From the NCBI RefSeq assembly GCF_024347395.1, contig NZ_AP025472.1, positions 1,612,001 to 1,676,000 of the forward strand: a DNA stretch of 64,000 nt, read 5' to 3'. The position numbers and the translations under genes are program-made. Source of the DNA: Vibrio cortegadensis. GTDB taxonomy: Bacteria > Pseudomonadota > Gammaproteobacteria > Enterobacterales > Vibrionaceae. Position 1 is the stretch's first letter; each line of letters opens with the position of its first letter. This document shows positions 43,415-56,600 of the stretch, piece by piece. The notes beneath the pieces were generated by a model. It saw nothing but the letters and a program-made list of their open reading frames with translations, was not told the DNA's origin and did not search any database.

Positions 43415-44608
43415 ATGACTCCTGCAATTTATCTAGCAAAAGGCCGCGACAAATCACTTCGACGTAAGCATCCGTGGGTATTCTCACGTGGTATTGACAA
43501 AGTGGAAGGTGAGCCTCAATCAGGTCAAACTGTCGACGTATTTGCGCAGAACGGCAAATGGCTAGCTAAAGCAGCGTACTCTCCTACTTCGCAAATTCGA
43601 GCTCGTGTTTGGAGTTTTGAAAAAGAAGAGATCAATAAAGAGTTTTTCATTAAACGAATTCAAAATGCTCAACTTCTACGCGAAGAGATTATTGAACGTG
43701 ACGGTCTTACAGGTTATCGCTTAATTGCAGCTGAATCAGATGGGTTGCCGGGCATTACCATTGATAAATACCAAGACTTTCTTGTTTGCCAACTGCTTAG
43801 TGCTGGCGCTGAATTAAATAAACAGATTCTAGTTGAAGCGTTAGTTCATTGCTTCCCTGAGTGTAATGTTTATGAGCGTTCTGATGTTGCAGTTCGTAAA
43901 AAAGAGGGGTTGGAGCAAACTGTGGGTGTTCTTCATGGCGAAGAGCCACCTAAGTCTGTTGTGATTGAAGAGAATGGCATCAAAATCAGTGTCGACATTG
44001 TTGAAGGCCACAAAACGGGCTTCTATCTTGATCAGCGTGACAGCCGTAAAGAGTCAATGAAATACGTTAAAAACAAAGACGTTTTAAACTGTTTCTCATA
44101 CACCGGTGGTTTCGGACTATACGCACTGAAAGGCGGAGCAAAACGTGTAATCAATGCAGACGTATCTCAACCTGCATTAGATACGGCTAAACACAACGCT
44201 GAAATCAATGAATTTGATATTTCCAAAAAACGCGCAGTGTTCTTGAATGCGGATGTATTCAAACTATTGCGTGAATACCGCGACCAAGGTACAAAGTTTG
44301 ATGTTGTTATCATGGACCCACCAAAGTTTGTATCTAGCAAGAACAACTTAACATCTGGTGCGAACGGTTATAAAGATATCAACATGTTGGCAATGCAGAT
44401 TTTAAACCCAGGTGGCACCTTACTGACTTACTCTTGCTCTGGTTTAATGGGAGCAGATCTGTTCCAAAAAATCATTGCAGATGCCGCATTAGATGCTGGC
44501 CGAAGTGTAAAATTTGTAGAGCGTTTTGAACAAGCCGCAGATCACCTTACCGACACTGCTTACCCAGAAGGTTTTTACCTAAAAGGTTTTGCTTGTAAAG
44601 TGTTGTAG
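43415..44608 (+). CDS. rlmI: 23S rRNA (cytosine-1962-C5)-methyltransferase RlmI
   Basis: A 397-residue enzyme, E. coli RlmI being 396. An N-terminal PUA domain (KSLRRKHPWVFSRGIDKVEG, about 1-75), an EEHEE-type middle part and a Rossmann methyltransferase from about 190 (HKTGFYLDQRDSR, LNCFSYTGGFGLYALKGGAK, VIMDPPKF, TYSCSGLMG) follow. By homology it makes m5C1962. Note the catalytic cysteine in YSCSG. It ends at a shared terminator with the convergent adhesin gene. Confidence 0.95.
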   Translation: MTPAIYLAKGRDKSLRRKHPWVFSRGIDKVEGEPQSGQTVDVFAQNGKWLAKAAYSPTSQIRARVWSFEKEEINKEFFIKRIQNAQLLREEIIERDGLTGYRLIAAESDGLPGITIDKYQDFLVCQLLSAGAELNKQILVEALVHCFPECNVYERSDVAVRKKEGLEQTVGVLHGEEPPKSVVIEENGIKISVDIVEGHKTGFYLDQRDSRKESMKYVKNKDVLNCFSYTGGFGLYALKGGAKRVINADVSQPALDTAKHNAEINEFDISKKRAVFLNADVFKLLREYRDQGTKFDVVIMDPPKFVSSKNNLTSGANGYKDINMLAMQILNPGGTLLTYSCSGLMGADLFQKIIADAALDAGRSVKFVERFEQAADHLTDTAYPEGFYLKGFACKVL

Positions 44609-44646
44609 GGGCAGGCAAAAGAATAGTACTTTAAGTTATTGTGCAA

Positions 44647-44678
44647 TAAAAAACCGAGATGTTTCAATCTCGGTTTTT
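44647..44678. terminator. Two-way terminator between rlmI and the giant adhesin gene
   Basis: AAAAACCGAGAT, 6-base loop, ATCTCGGTTTTTTT (stem 44651-44660 with 44667-44676). T runs occur on both strands, fitting the two convergent genes. Confidence 0.93.
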
Positions 44679-44695
44679 TTGGCTTTATGAATAAC

Positions 44696-47600
44696 TTAGT
44701 CGTCTTTGATGACCAAGATGTTACTTAAGTTATTAGTTAAATCAGCGGCCGATAACCCATCAAATTCAATGGTCACTTGCTGGACTGGTGTTTCAATTAC
44801 CATCGAAGAATTATCTGCGTCACCTTCAACTTCAATGTTATCTAATAACTCATCAACCTGTTGTTGAGTTGGTGTATCAATAAACAAATCGGATAAGTCG
44901 ACCTTATCTCCTTCAGTGATGCTGAAATCAGTGATTCGATCTGTGCTTCCATCTAAATCACCATCAACCCATTTAAATAGGTCTGCATCGTCACCACCAG
45001 TTAAGATATCGTTGCCTAAACCGCCAACTAAAGTATCTTCACCATCTCCACCGAGAAGAATATCATCGAAGTCAGTACCTACTAAAAGATCATCCGCAGT
45101 AGAACCGGCTTGTGCATGACTTTGCGCTAAATTGGCCTCACCTTGGGCACTGATGTTTAACGATAATAATTGCTGAGACTCATTTCCGTCTCCATCACGA
45201 ACTGTATACATAATTTCTAGACCCAAAGCTTTTCCACTATCAACCGTAGGCGCGGTAGCTATATGTTGGAACACATAACTCCCATCACTATTGATGATCA
45301 AATCACCATAGTCAGTAGCTAGCTTCAACTCGCCATCAACAATTGTCGCAACTAGAGATGACTTAGACTGGCTACCATCCACACCTATTTCTTGTAGTAC
45401 ATTAAGCTTATCAACATCAATAACTACGGCTTGATTGCTAATATTACCTAACAACTCGCCCGCTTGGCCGATAACTGGAGCCAGCTGAGGCAACTTCGTT
45501 ATTAGCTCACTATCAGGGATATAAACAACCTTGTTAGATATACTTTCTAAATTATCGATATTTGTGCTGGAGGTAACTGATTTAACAACACCTACCGCCG
45601 TTACGTCTTTATCTTTAGTAAAGTCATTCCAAGCTTTGTCAGCATCGCTGTCCCAACCACCATTACTTGCACCATCACTAATAAAATAAACAACGTCATT
45701 GGTGTTTGATGCATCAATACCGGTTGGCAGGCTGCCATAGCCATTTATGGTCGCGTATGCCGCTTCCTCGTAATCCGTACCGCCTGTCACTTCAAAATAA
45801 GTGGATCCACCTACTTCAACTGAACCAGCTTGAGCAGAAGTGAGTATTGCTATCGCTTCTTCAACAGTAAACCAGCCAATTGGAGACATATTCTCTTCAT
45901 CATCGCCTGATACTCTATTATCAAAATCGATCAATTGAACGTGAACTTCGTTTGAACCAGGTTGCGACTTCACGTCCTGCAGCATTGCTACAGATGCTTG
46001 AAGCATCAAGTTCATTCTTGTTACGCCATTGTGTGAATAATCGTCCATACTACCAGATGAGTCCAATACCAATGAAATCAAGGTTGGCGGTGTTACTTCT
46101 TGAACAACAAACACCTCATGCGGCGCTGTTGCTGATGCCTCACTCGACTCAATATCATTATTACCTGAGTCAATTGCTTCAACTTTAACATTGATAGAAA
46201 GTTGCTCCCCTTGAGGGATTCGTACTGATAATCCATCAATATTAATTTCAGTCTGACCACTGGTTACAGGTACTGACCACGTACCATCTCCATTTAGTGA
46301 ACCAACAACGTCACCATTGCTATTTACAACTTCGGATCCTGAAGGTAACCCTTCGATCGTTAAAGAATGAATAGTATCACTTGTGATGTCACCTACCGAT
46401 GCGTCAATATCTAATGGGTACTCAAGGTACGTTTGTTCGATATTTTCCCAGCTATCACCATCCCAGTGGAATATTCCATCAGCAAATTGGAGATACTCAA
46501 CATCATATAGATCATCATCGCCTTCATTAGAACGCCCTGCAGCGTCATAGCCTTCATCTTCCACAGTAAAGAATGTAGAGTTACCAGATACAACTTTTAC
46601 GTCAGAAACATCGTATTCGTCAAAGTTTCCAGCGTATACCGCAGTATCGTTGCCGGTCCCGCCATAAAGGCCATCATCACCACCTTCTCCGATTAATATA
46701 TCGTCTCCGCCTCTAGCATGAAGTGAATCTTGTTTATCGCTATCTGAGTTGCCCAACACCCCATCACCACCGACTAGAATGTCATTAAAGTCCCCATATT
46801 GTGCAGTTAAGGTTTCATTGTGCCCACCATGCGCGATCATTAAGTAATCCGCATCCATATTTTTATGCGAAAGTGCATCTTGCCTATGATCACCTTCGTT
46901 AATTAGCTTTCCGGATGCTGAATACTCCAGTTTTGCGCTGGCCAATGAATCAAAACGACGGACTCCGCTATGTTCGGCTAATTCAGAAGCCTTAACTACT
47001 GACGGTTCTCCAATCTGAACATTGACATCAGGTTGAGCATCTGATGTTGTACCATCAACCGTAATTTGTGCTGTATTACTGTCTGTACCGTCAGAATCAA
47101 CCGCATGATAATCGATACTTTCACTAATCGTTGATTCATTAACCTCAACGCCTCTCACGGTAAAGTTCGAATTATTGTTAGCTGTTGTTGTAACGCGAAT
47201 TTCATCAAAACCATCAGAAAACTCGATAGTCTTCGTTGCCAACGAATTTGATAACGTATCGCCATTATCCGCATCGAGAATTAGCGTTTCTACATGTACC
47301 CCATCACGGTAAAGGAAAATATTAACCTGCGCATTTTGCGTTGCACCTTTATCATAATGACCATGCATACTGGCAAAAGTAATATCGGCACTTGTTACTG
47401 TAACCCCTTCGGCAAACTCAATCTGCAGATACTCTTTCGCATCCGAACTTATTTCATTATCTACATCACCAGTCGAGTTAACACCAAACCCACGGTCTTT
47501 ATCACTTGAGTCATAACCAAGGTTTGCTTTCGTTAATGTCGCACCACTTTCCATATCTCCAGCATACACACCTCCGGAAATACTCACACCACCAATAACA

Positions 47601-50600
47601 ATTTCCTTAACTGAACTACCAACGCTATTTCCATCATTAATATAATCAACTGCATCAAAGCTTAGTTTGTCGTTTGCATCGTCCGCGGCGCGATACTCTA
47701 ATTTGGTATCAGCCTTGATTTCTGCACCTTTAACAACTTTCTGCTCAGTTCCAGCGATGTAAAAGTCTCCAAACAGTGGATCTTCATCAATCACAATCTT
47801 CAACGTGGTTCCATCATGATCATCCTCAATATCTGACACTGCTGAATCTTGAGTCACTAAGTTCAAATCAATATCTGTAAATTTAAACTCTGCTTCCCCG
47901 TCACTATCCGTCGTTAGCTTGAAGTTCTGTGCTATGGGCTCGTCATTGGTGCCTGTAACAGTGATAACGGCACTTTGATCAACCGTTGCACCATGTTCAT
48001 CCTTCACTTTATATATAACAGTCACGTCCATTGAATCATCTTTATCAAGATGCTGATAAGATGCATGGCTAGTATCGATAGTTAAAGTAGACTCAGATAC
48101 TGAAACACCATCTGGTAATGACCCTACATCGACAATCGACAACGAGTGCCCATCGTCCACATCCGAAGCATTTTGCAGTAAATCGATAGAAGTAATACTA
48201 TCTTCAGCAACTGTTCTAGTTACTGCCCCACTTACGGTTGGCTCGTCATTTGTACCAGTAATTTTTACATCAATTTGATGTTCAGTACCATCTTCAGATT
48301 TAACAATAAAGCTTTCAATTCGGGTCTGATTAACTGCTAATGATTCGATATGACTGTTATTAACGTTGTATGTCCAAACGCCTGCTTCAGTCATCGTTAA
48401 TGAGCCGTGAGGCGCACCTTCAGAAGGGTGTTCTACATCGATAACACTAGTTTGGAATCTGTTGTCTACGTTGTCGACATCCGTCGAGATCAGTATTCCT
48501 GTATCACTTAAAATAACTGAACCGTCTACTTCCGTGACCTCACCAGTGTCAATACCAGTAATAGTCGCCTTATCGTTAACAGCGTCATAAACAAATTCAA
48601 CAGTTGCTGTATCAGTATCACCGTGCTCATCCGTAATCGTGTAATTGAATGATGCCTTACCGTTAAAGTGCTCTGTCGGAGTAAACACTACATTATTGCC
48701 ACTAATTGTAACCGTGCCTCCGACAGCGTTATCAACATTTGTGATACTGAAGCTATCGTTGTCTGAATCCGAGTCATTTGCTAATAAATCTGACTTAGCA
48801 ATAGTAACAATCGTCTCTTCATTTACACTATTTAAGCCATTATCTACTGCACTAGGTGCTGTATTAACGTCAATGTCATCTGAACCAGATTCTCCGATTT
48901 GACCATTTGCTAAAGTGATTTGAGCGTCTATCGTCAATTCAGTTCCAACCACGTCACTTCCAGGAAGGCTTAAGTCTAACTTGCCATCACTTAGGTGCTG
49001 TGGTGTGAGCTGAATTGGTGCTTGTGCAACTCCTTCAATCGTTACAATTAACACAGAGCCAACTGCGGCTCCAACCGGAAGCTTGACGGTATAATTAACG
49101 TTTTGCCCAAGCTCAATCTGAGTCAAGATATTATCAGCATCAATGATTGTGACCTCAGGCTGAAGGATTTGATCTTTAGTAATGACTTCGCCATCAAAAT
49201 TAAAATTCTCGAACTCTCTAAAGATGTTTGTATCGCCTTGTGGGTCAACAACCACAACTTCACCGTTAGCGTTAATCGTAACGGTTACACCTTGCGCATC
49301 TTTCGCAAAGTCAAATTTCGCTGTATCTGTTCCGGCTCCACCGTCGGCTACGAGCTTATCGTTTTCATCATCTTGATTAACGATGAATTCGTCATCACCG
49401 GCACCAAGAAGTACATAATCATCTGTAGTTTCAGATAGTGCAGGATCGAAATCACCGTGGTAGTAATGAACTGTATCGGAGGCTTCACTAGTGTTGCCGT
49501 CAGAGTCCTTTTCCTTCGCGTACAGGAATTCGTTATCGTTTAGTGGAATTGCACTTTCAGACGAAATGTCCAGCGTCCAAGTTGGAGACGGGTCACCAAC
49601 GACAACGAATGCAGTGCCGATTGATACGTAAAGTCCAGAGGAATCTTTAGCGAAGACTTCGATTGTATTACCAGGTTCACTACCTGTACCGTGTAAGGTC
49701 ACCGTAGAGTAGTCCGAATCAGTTGAATCATCGGTGATGTTTGTTATTGATGGCGCACCTACGTTCGCCGTGATGTCTTTCGCAACCGTGTCGTCTGCGG
49801 TCTCTACGTTGCCATCTTGGTCGGTGAACGTCGCGTCCACAGTCAAGGTGCCATCTTTCAGGCTGCTCACGTCCACGTTTGGCACTTCGAAGGTGCCGTC
49901 CGCTTTCACCGTCACGTCGTTCAGAACGATATCTGCCGTGCTGTCGTCGCCATCGCTGATCACCAAGTCCACGGTCGCCGCTGCGGTTTCACCGATGTTG
50001 CCGCTGATGGTCGCTGTCTCGGTACCTGTGATCTCATCATCGTTATCGTCAGCTGTGCTGTCTGTGATGCTCACCGTTGGCTGTGTGATGCCATCGGCTG
50101 GCTCATCTGTCTCGTCACCGTAAGTGGTGTCTTTCGCAACCGTGTCGTCTGCGGTCTCTACGTTGCCATCTTGGTCGGTGAACGTCGCGTCCACAGTCAA
50201 GGTGCCATCTTTCAGGCTGCTCACGTCCACGTTTGGCACTTCGAAGGTGCCGTCCGCTTTCACCGTCACGTCGTTCAGAACGATATCTGCCGTGCTGTCG
50301 TCGCCATCGCTGATCACCAAGTCCACGGTCGCCGCTGCGGTTTCACCGATGTTGCCGCTGATGGTCGCTGTCTCGGTACCTGTGATCTCATCATCGTTAT
50401 CGTCAGCTGTGCTGTCTGTGATGCTCACCGTTGGCTGTGTGATGCCATCGGCTGGCTCATCTGTCTCGTCACCGTAAGTGGTGTCTTTCGCAACCGTGTC
50501 GTCTGCGGTCTCTACGTTGCCATCTTGGTCGGTGAACGTCGCGTCCACAGTCAAGGTGCCATCTTTCAGGCTGCTCACGTCCACGTTTGGCACTTCGAAG

Positions 50601-53600
50601 GTGCCGTCCGCTTTCACCGTCACGTCGTTCAGAACGATATCTGCCGTGCTGTCGTCGCCATCGCTGATCACCAAGTCCACGGTCGCCGCTGCGGTTTCAC
50701 CGATGTTGCCGCTGATGGTCGCTGTCTCGGTACCTGTGATCTCATCATCGTTATCGTCAGCTGTGCTGTCTGTGATGCTCACCGTTGGCTGTGTGATGCC
50801 ATCGGCTGGCTCATCTGTCTCGTCACCGTAAGTGGTGTCTTTCGCAACCGTGTCGTCTGCGGTCTCTACGTTGCCATCTTGGTCGGTGAACGTCGCGTCC
50901 ACAGTCAAGGTGCCATCTTTCAGGCTGCTCACGTCCACGTTTGGCACTTCGAAGGTGCCGTCCGCTTTCACCGTCACGTCGTTCAGAACGATATCTGCCG
51001 TGCTGTCGTCGCCATCGCTGATCACCAAGTCCACGGTCGCCGCTGCGGTTTCACCGATGTTGCCGCTGATGGTCGCTGTCTCGGTACCTGTGATCTCATC
51101 ATCGTTATCGTCAGCTGTGCTGTCTGTGATGCTCACCGTTGGCTGTGTGATGCCATCGGCTGGCTCATCTGTCTCGTCACCGTAAGTGGTGTCTTTCGCA
51201 ACCGTGTCGTCTGCGGTCTCTACGTTGCCATCTTGGTCGGTGAACGTCGCGTCCACAGTCAAGGTGCCATCTTTCAGGCTGCTCACGTCCACGTTTGGCA
51301 CTTCGAAGGTGCCGTCCGCTTTCACCGTCACGTCGTTCAGAACGATATCTGCCGTGCTGTCGTCGCCATCGCTGATCACCAAGTCCACGGTCGCCGCTGC
51401 GGTTTCACCGATGTTGCCGCTGATGGTCGCTGTCTCGGTACCTGTGATCTCATCATCGTTATCGTCAGCTGTGCTGTCTGTGATGCTCACCGTTGGCTGT
51501 GTGATGCCATCGGCTGGCTCATCTGTCTCGTCACCGTAAGTGGTGTCTTTCGCAACCGTGTCGTCTGCGGTCTCTACGTTGCCATCTTGGTCGGTGAACG
51601 TCGCGTCCACAGTCAAGGTGCCATCTTTCAGGCTGCTCACGTCCACGTTTGGCACTTCGAAGGTGCCGTCCGCTTTCACCGTCACGTCGTTCAGAACGAT
51701 ATCTGCCGTGCTGTCGTCGCCATCGCTGATCACCAAGTCCACGGTCGCCGCTGCGGTTTCACCGATGTTGCCGCTGATGGTCGCTGTCTCGGTACCTGTG
51801 ATCTCATCATCGTTATCGTCAGCTGTGCTGTCTGTGATGCTCACCGTTGGCTGTGTGATGCCATCGGCTGGCTCATCTGTCTCGTCACCGTAAGTGGTGT
51901 CTTTCGCAACCGTGTCGTCTGCGGTCTCTACGTTGCCATCTTGGTCGGTGAACGTCGCGTCCACAGTCAAGGTGCCATCTTTCAGGCTGCTCACGTCCAC
52001 GTTTGGCACTTCGAAGGTGCCGTCCGCTTTCACCGTCACGTCGTTCAGAACGATATCTGCCGTGCTGTCGTCGCCATCGCTGATCACCAAGTCCACGGTC
52101 GCCGCTGCGGTTTCACCGATGTTGCCGCTGATGGTCGCTGTCTCGGTACCTGTGATCTCATCATCGTTATCGTCAGCTGTGCTGTCTGTGATGCTCACCG
52201 TTGGCTGTGTGATGCCATCGGCTGGCTCATCTGTCTCGTCACCGTAAGTGGTGTCTTTCGCAACCGTGTCGTCTGCGGTCTCTACGTTGCCATCTTGGTC
52301 GGTGAACGTCGCGTCCACAGTCAAGGTGCCATCTTTCAGGCTGCTCACGTCCACGTTTGGCACTTCGAAGGTGCCGTCCGCTTTCACCGTCACGTCGTTC
52401 AGAACGATATCTGCCGTGCTGTCGTCGCCATCGCTGATCACCAAGTCCACGGTCGCCGCTGCGGTTTCACCGATGTTGCCGCTGATGGTCGCTGTCTCGG
52501 TACCTGTGATCTCATCATCGTTATCGTCAGCTGTGCTGTCTGTGATGCTCACCGTTGGCTGTGTGATGCCATCGGCTGGCTCATCTGTCTCGTCACCGTA
52601 AGTGGTGTCTTTCGCAACCGTGTCGTCTGCGGTCTCTACGTTGCCATCTTGGTCGGTGAACGTCGCGTCCACAGTCAAGGTGCCATCTTTCAGGCTGCTC
52701 ACGTCCACGTTTGGCACTTCGAAGGTGCCGTCCGCTTTCACCGTCACGTCGTTCAGAACGATATCTGCCGTGCTGTCGTCGCCATCGCTGATCACCAAGT
52801 CCACGGTCGCCGCTGCGGTTTCACCGATGTTGCCGCTGATGGTCGCTGTCTCGGTACCTGTGATCTCATCATCGTTATCGTCAGCTGTGCTGTCTGTGAT
52901 GCTCACCGTTGGCTGTGTGATGCCATCGGCTGGCTCATCTGTCTCGTCACCGTAAGTGGTGTCTTTCGCAACCGTGTCGTCTGCGGTCTCTACGTTGCCA
53001 TCTTGGTCGGTGAACGTCGCGTCCACAGTCAAGGTGCCATCTTTCAGGCTGCTCACGTCCACGTTTGGCACTTCGAAGGTGCCGTCCGCTTTCACCGTCA
53101 CGTCGTTCAGAACGATATCTGCCGTGCTGTCGTCGCCATCGCTGATCACCAAGTCCACGGTCGCCGCTGCGGTTTCACCGATGTTGCCGCTGATGGTCGC
53201 TGTCTCGGTACCTGTGATCTCATCATCGTTATCGTCAGCTGTGCTGTCTGTGATGCTCACCGTTGGCTGTGTGATGCCATCGGCTGGCTCATCTGTCTCG
53301 TCACCGTAAGTGGTGTCTTTCGCAACCGTGTCGTCTGCGGTCTCTACGTTGCCATCTTGGTCGGTGAACGTCGCGTCCACAGTCAAGGTGCCATCTTTCA
53401 GGCTGCTCACGTCCACGTTTGGCACTTCGAAGGTGCCGTCCGCTTTCACCGTCACGTCGTTCAGAACGATATCTGCCGTGCTGTCGTCGCCATCGCTGAT
53501 CACCAAGTCCACGGTCGCCGCTGCGGTTTCACCGATGTTGCCGCTGATGGTCGCTGTCTCGGTACCTGTGATCTCATCATCGTTATCGTCAGCTGTGCTG

Positions 53601-56600
53601 TCTGTGATGCTCACCGTTGGCTGTGTGATGCCATCGGCTGGCTCATCTGTCTCGTCACCGTAAGTGGTGTCTTTCGCAACCGTGTCGTCTGCGGTCTCTA
53701 CGTTGCCATCTTGGTCGGTGAACGTCGCGTCCACAGTCAAGGTGCCATCTTTCAGGCTGCTCACGTCCACGTTTGGCACTTCGAAGGTGCCGTCCGCTTT
53801 CACCGTCACGTCGTTCAGAACGATATCTGCCGTGCTGTCGTCGCCATCGCTGATCACCAAGTCCACGGTCGCCGCTGCGGTTTCACCGATGTTGCCGCTG
53901 ATGGTCGCTGTCTCGGTACCTGTGATCTCATCATCGTTATCGTCAGCTGTGCTGTCTGTGATGCTCACCGTTGGCTGTGTGATGCCATCGGCTGGCTCAT
54001 CTGTCTCGTCACCGTAAGTGGTGTCTTTCGCAACCGTGTCGTCTGCGGTCTCTACGTTGCCATCTTGGTCGGTGAACGTCGCGTCCACAGTCAAGGTGCC
54101 ATCTTTCAGGCTGCTCACGTCCACGTTTGGCACTTCGAAGGTGCCGTCCGCTTTCACCGTCACGTCGTTCAGAACGATATCTGCCGTGCTGTCGTCGCCA
54201 TCGCTGATCACCAAGTCCACGGTCGCCGCTGCGGTTTCACCGATGTTGCCGCTGATGGTCGCTGTCTCGGTACCTGTGATCTCATCATCGTTATCGTCAG
54301 CTGTGCTGTCTGTGATGCTCACCGTTGGCTGTGTGATGCCATCGGCTGGCTCATCTGTCTCGTCACCGTAAGTGGTGTCTTTCGCAACCGTGTCGTCTGC
54401 GGTCTCTACGTTGCCATCTTGGTCGGTGAACGTCGCGTCCACAGTCAAGGTGCCATCTTTCAGGCTGCTCACGTCCACGTTTGGCACTTCGAAGGTGCCG
54501 TCCGCTTTCACCGTCACGTCGTTCAGAACGATATCTGCCGTGCTGTCGTCGCCATCGCTGATCACCAAGTCCACGGTCGCCGCTGCGGTTTCACCGATGT
54601 TGCCGCTGATGGTCGCTGTCTCGGTACCTGTGATCTCATCATCGTTATCGTCAGCTGTGCTGTCTGTGATGCTCACCGTTGGCTGTGTGATGCCATCGGC
54701 TGGCTCATCTGTCTCGTCACCGTAAGTGGTGTCTTTCGCAACCGTGTCGTCTGCGGTCTCTACGTTGCCATCTTGGTCGGTGAACGTCGCGTCCACAGTC
54801 AAGGTGCCATCTTTCAGGCTGCTCACGTCCACGTTTGGCACTTCGAAGGTGCCGTCCGCTTTCACCGTCACGTCGTTCAGAACGATATCTGCCGTGCTGT
54901 CGTCGCCATCGCTGATCACCAAGTCCACGGTCGCCGCTGCGGTTTCACCGATGTTGCCGCTGATGGTCGCTGTCTCGGTACCTGTGATCTCATCATCGTT
55001 ATCGTCAGCTGTGCTGTCTGTGATGCTCACCGTTGGCTGTGTGATGCCATCGGCTGGCTCATCTGTCTCGTCACCGTAAGTGGTGTCTTTCGCAACCGTG
55101 TCGTCTGCGGTCTCTACGTTGCCATCTTGGTCGGTGAACGTCGCGTCCACAGTCAAGGTGCCATCTTTCAGGCTGCTCACGTCCACGTTTGGCACTTCGA
55201 AGGTGCCGTCCGCTTTCACCGTCACGTCGTTCAGAACGATATCTGCCGTGCTGTCGTCGCCATCGCTGATCACCAAGTCCACGGTCGCCGCTGCGGTTTC
55301 ACCGATGTTGCCGCTGATGGTCGCTGTCTCGGTACCTGTGATCTCATCATCGTTATCGTCAGCTGTGCTGTCTGTGATGCTCACCGTTGGCTGTGTGATG
55401 CCATCGGCTGGCTCATCTGTCTCGTCACCGTAAGTGGTGTCTTTCGCAACCGTGTCGTCTGCGGTCTCTACGTTGCCATCTTGGTCGGTGAACGTCGCGT
55501 CCACAGTCAAGGTGCCATCTTTCAGGCTGCTCACGTCCACGTTTGGCACTTCGAAGGTGCCGTCCGCTTTCACCGTCACGTCGTTCAGAACGATATCTGC
55601 CGTGCTGTCGTCGCCATCGCTGATCACCAAGTCCACGGTCGCCGCTGCGGTTTCACCGATGTTGCCGCTGATGGTCGCTGTCTCGGTACCTGTGATCTCA
55701 TCATCGTTATCGTCAGCTGTGCTGTCTGTGATGCTCACCGTTGGCTGTGTGATGCCATCGGCTGGCTCATCTGTCTCGTCACCGTAAGTGGTGTCTTTCG
55801 CAACCGTGTCGTCTGCGGTCTCTACGTTGCCATCTTGGTCGGTGAACGTCGCGTCCACAGTCAAGGTGCCATCTTTCAGGCTGCTCACGTCCACGTTTGG
55901 CACTTCGAAGGTGCCGTCCGCTTTCACCGTCACGTCGTTCAGAACGATATCTGCCGTGCTGTCGTCGCCATCGCTGATCACCAAGTCCACGGTCGCCGCT
56001 GCGGTTTCACCGATGTTGCCGCTGATGGTCGCTGTCTCGGTACCTGTGATCTCATCATCGTTATCGTCAGCTGTGCTGTCTGTGATGCTCACCGTTGGCT
56101 GTGTGATGCCATCGGCTGGCTCATCTGTCTCGTCACCGTAAGTGGTGTCTTTCGCAACCGTGTCGTCTGCGGTCTCTACGTTGCCATCTTGGTCGGTGAA
56201 CGTCGCGTCCACAGTCAAGGTGCCATCTTTCAGGCTGCTCACGTCCACGTTTGGCACTTCGAAGGTGCCGTCCGCTTTCACCGTCACGTCGTTCAGAACG
56301 ATATCTGCCGTGCTGTCGTCGCCATCGCTGATCACCAAGTCCACGGTCGCCGCTGCGGTTTCACCGATGTTGCCGCTGATGGTCGCTGTCTCGGTACCTG
56401 TGATCTCATCATCGTTATCGTCAGCTGTGCTGTCTGTGATGCTCACCGTTGGCTGTGTGATGCCATCGGCTGGCTCATCTGTCTCGTCACCGTAAGTGGT
56501 GTCTTTCGCAACCGTGTCGTCTGCGGTCTCTACGTTGCCATCTTGGTCGGTGAACGTCGCGTCCACAGTCAAGGTGCCATCTTTCAGGCTGCTCACGTCC

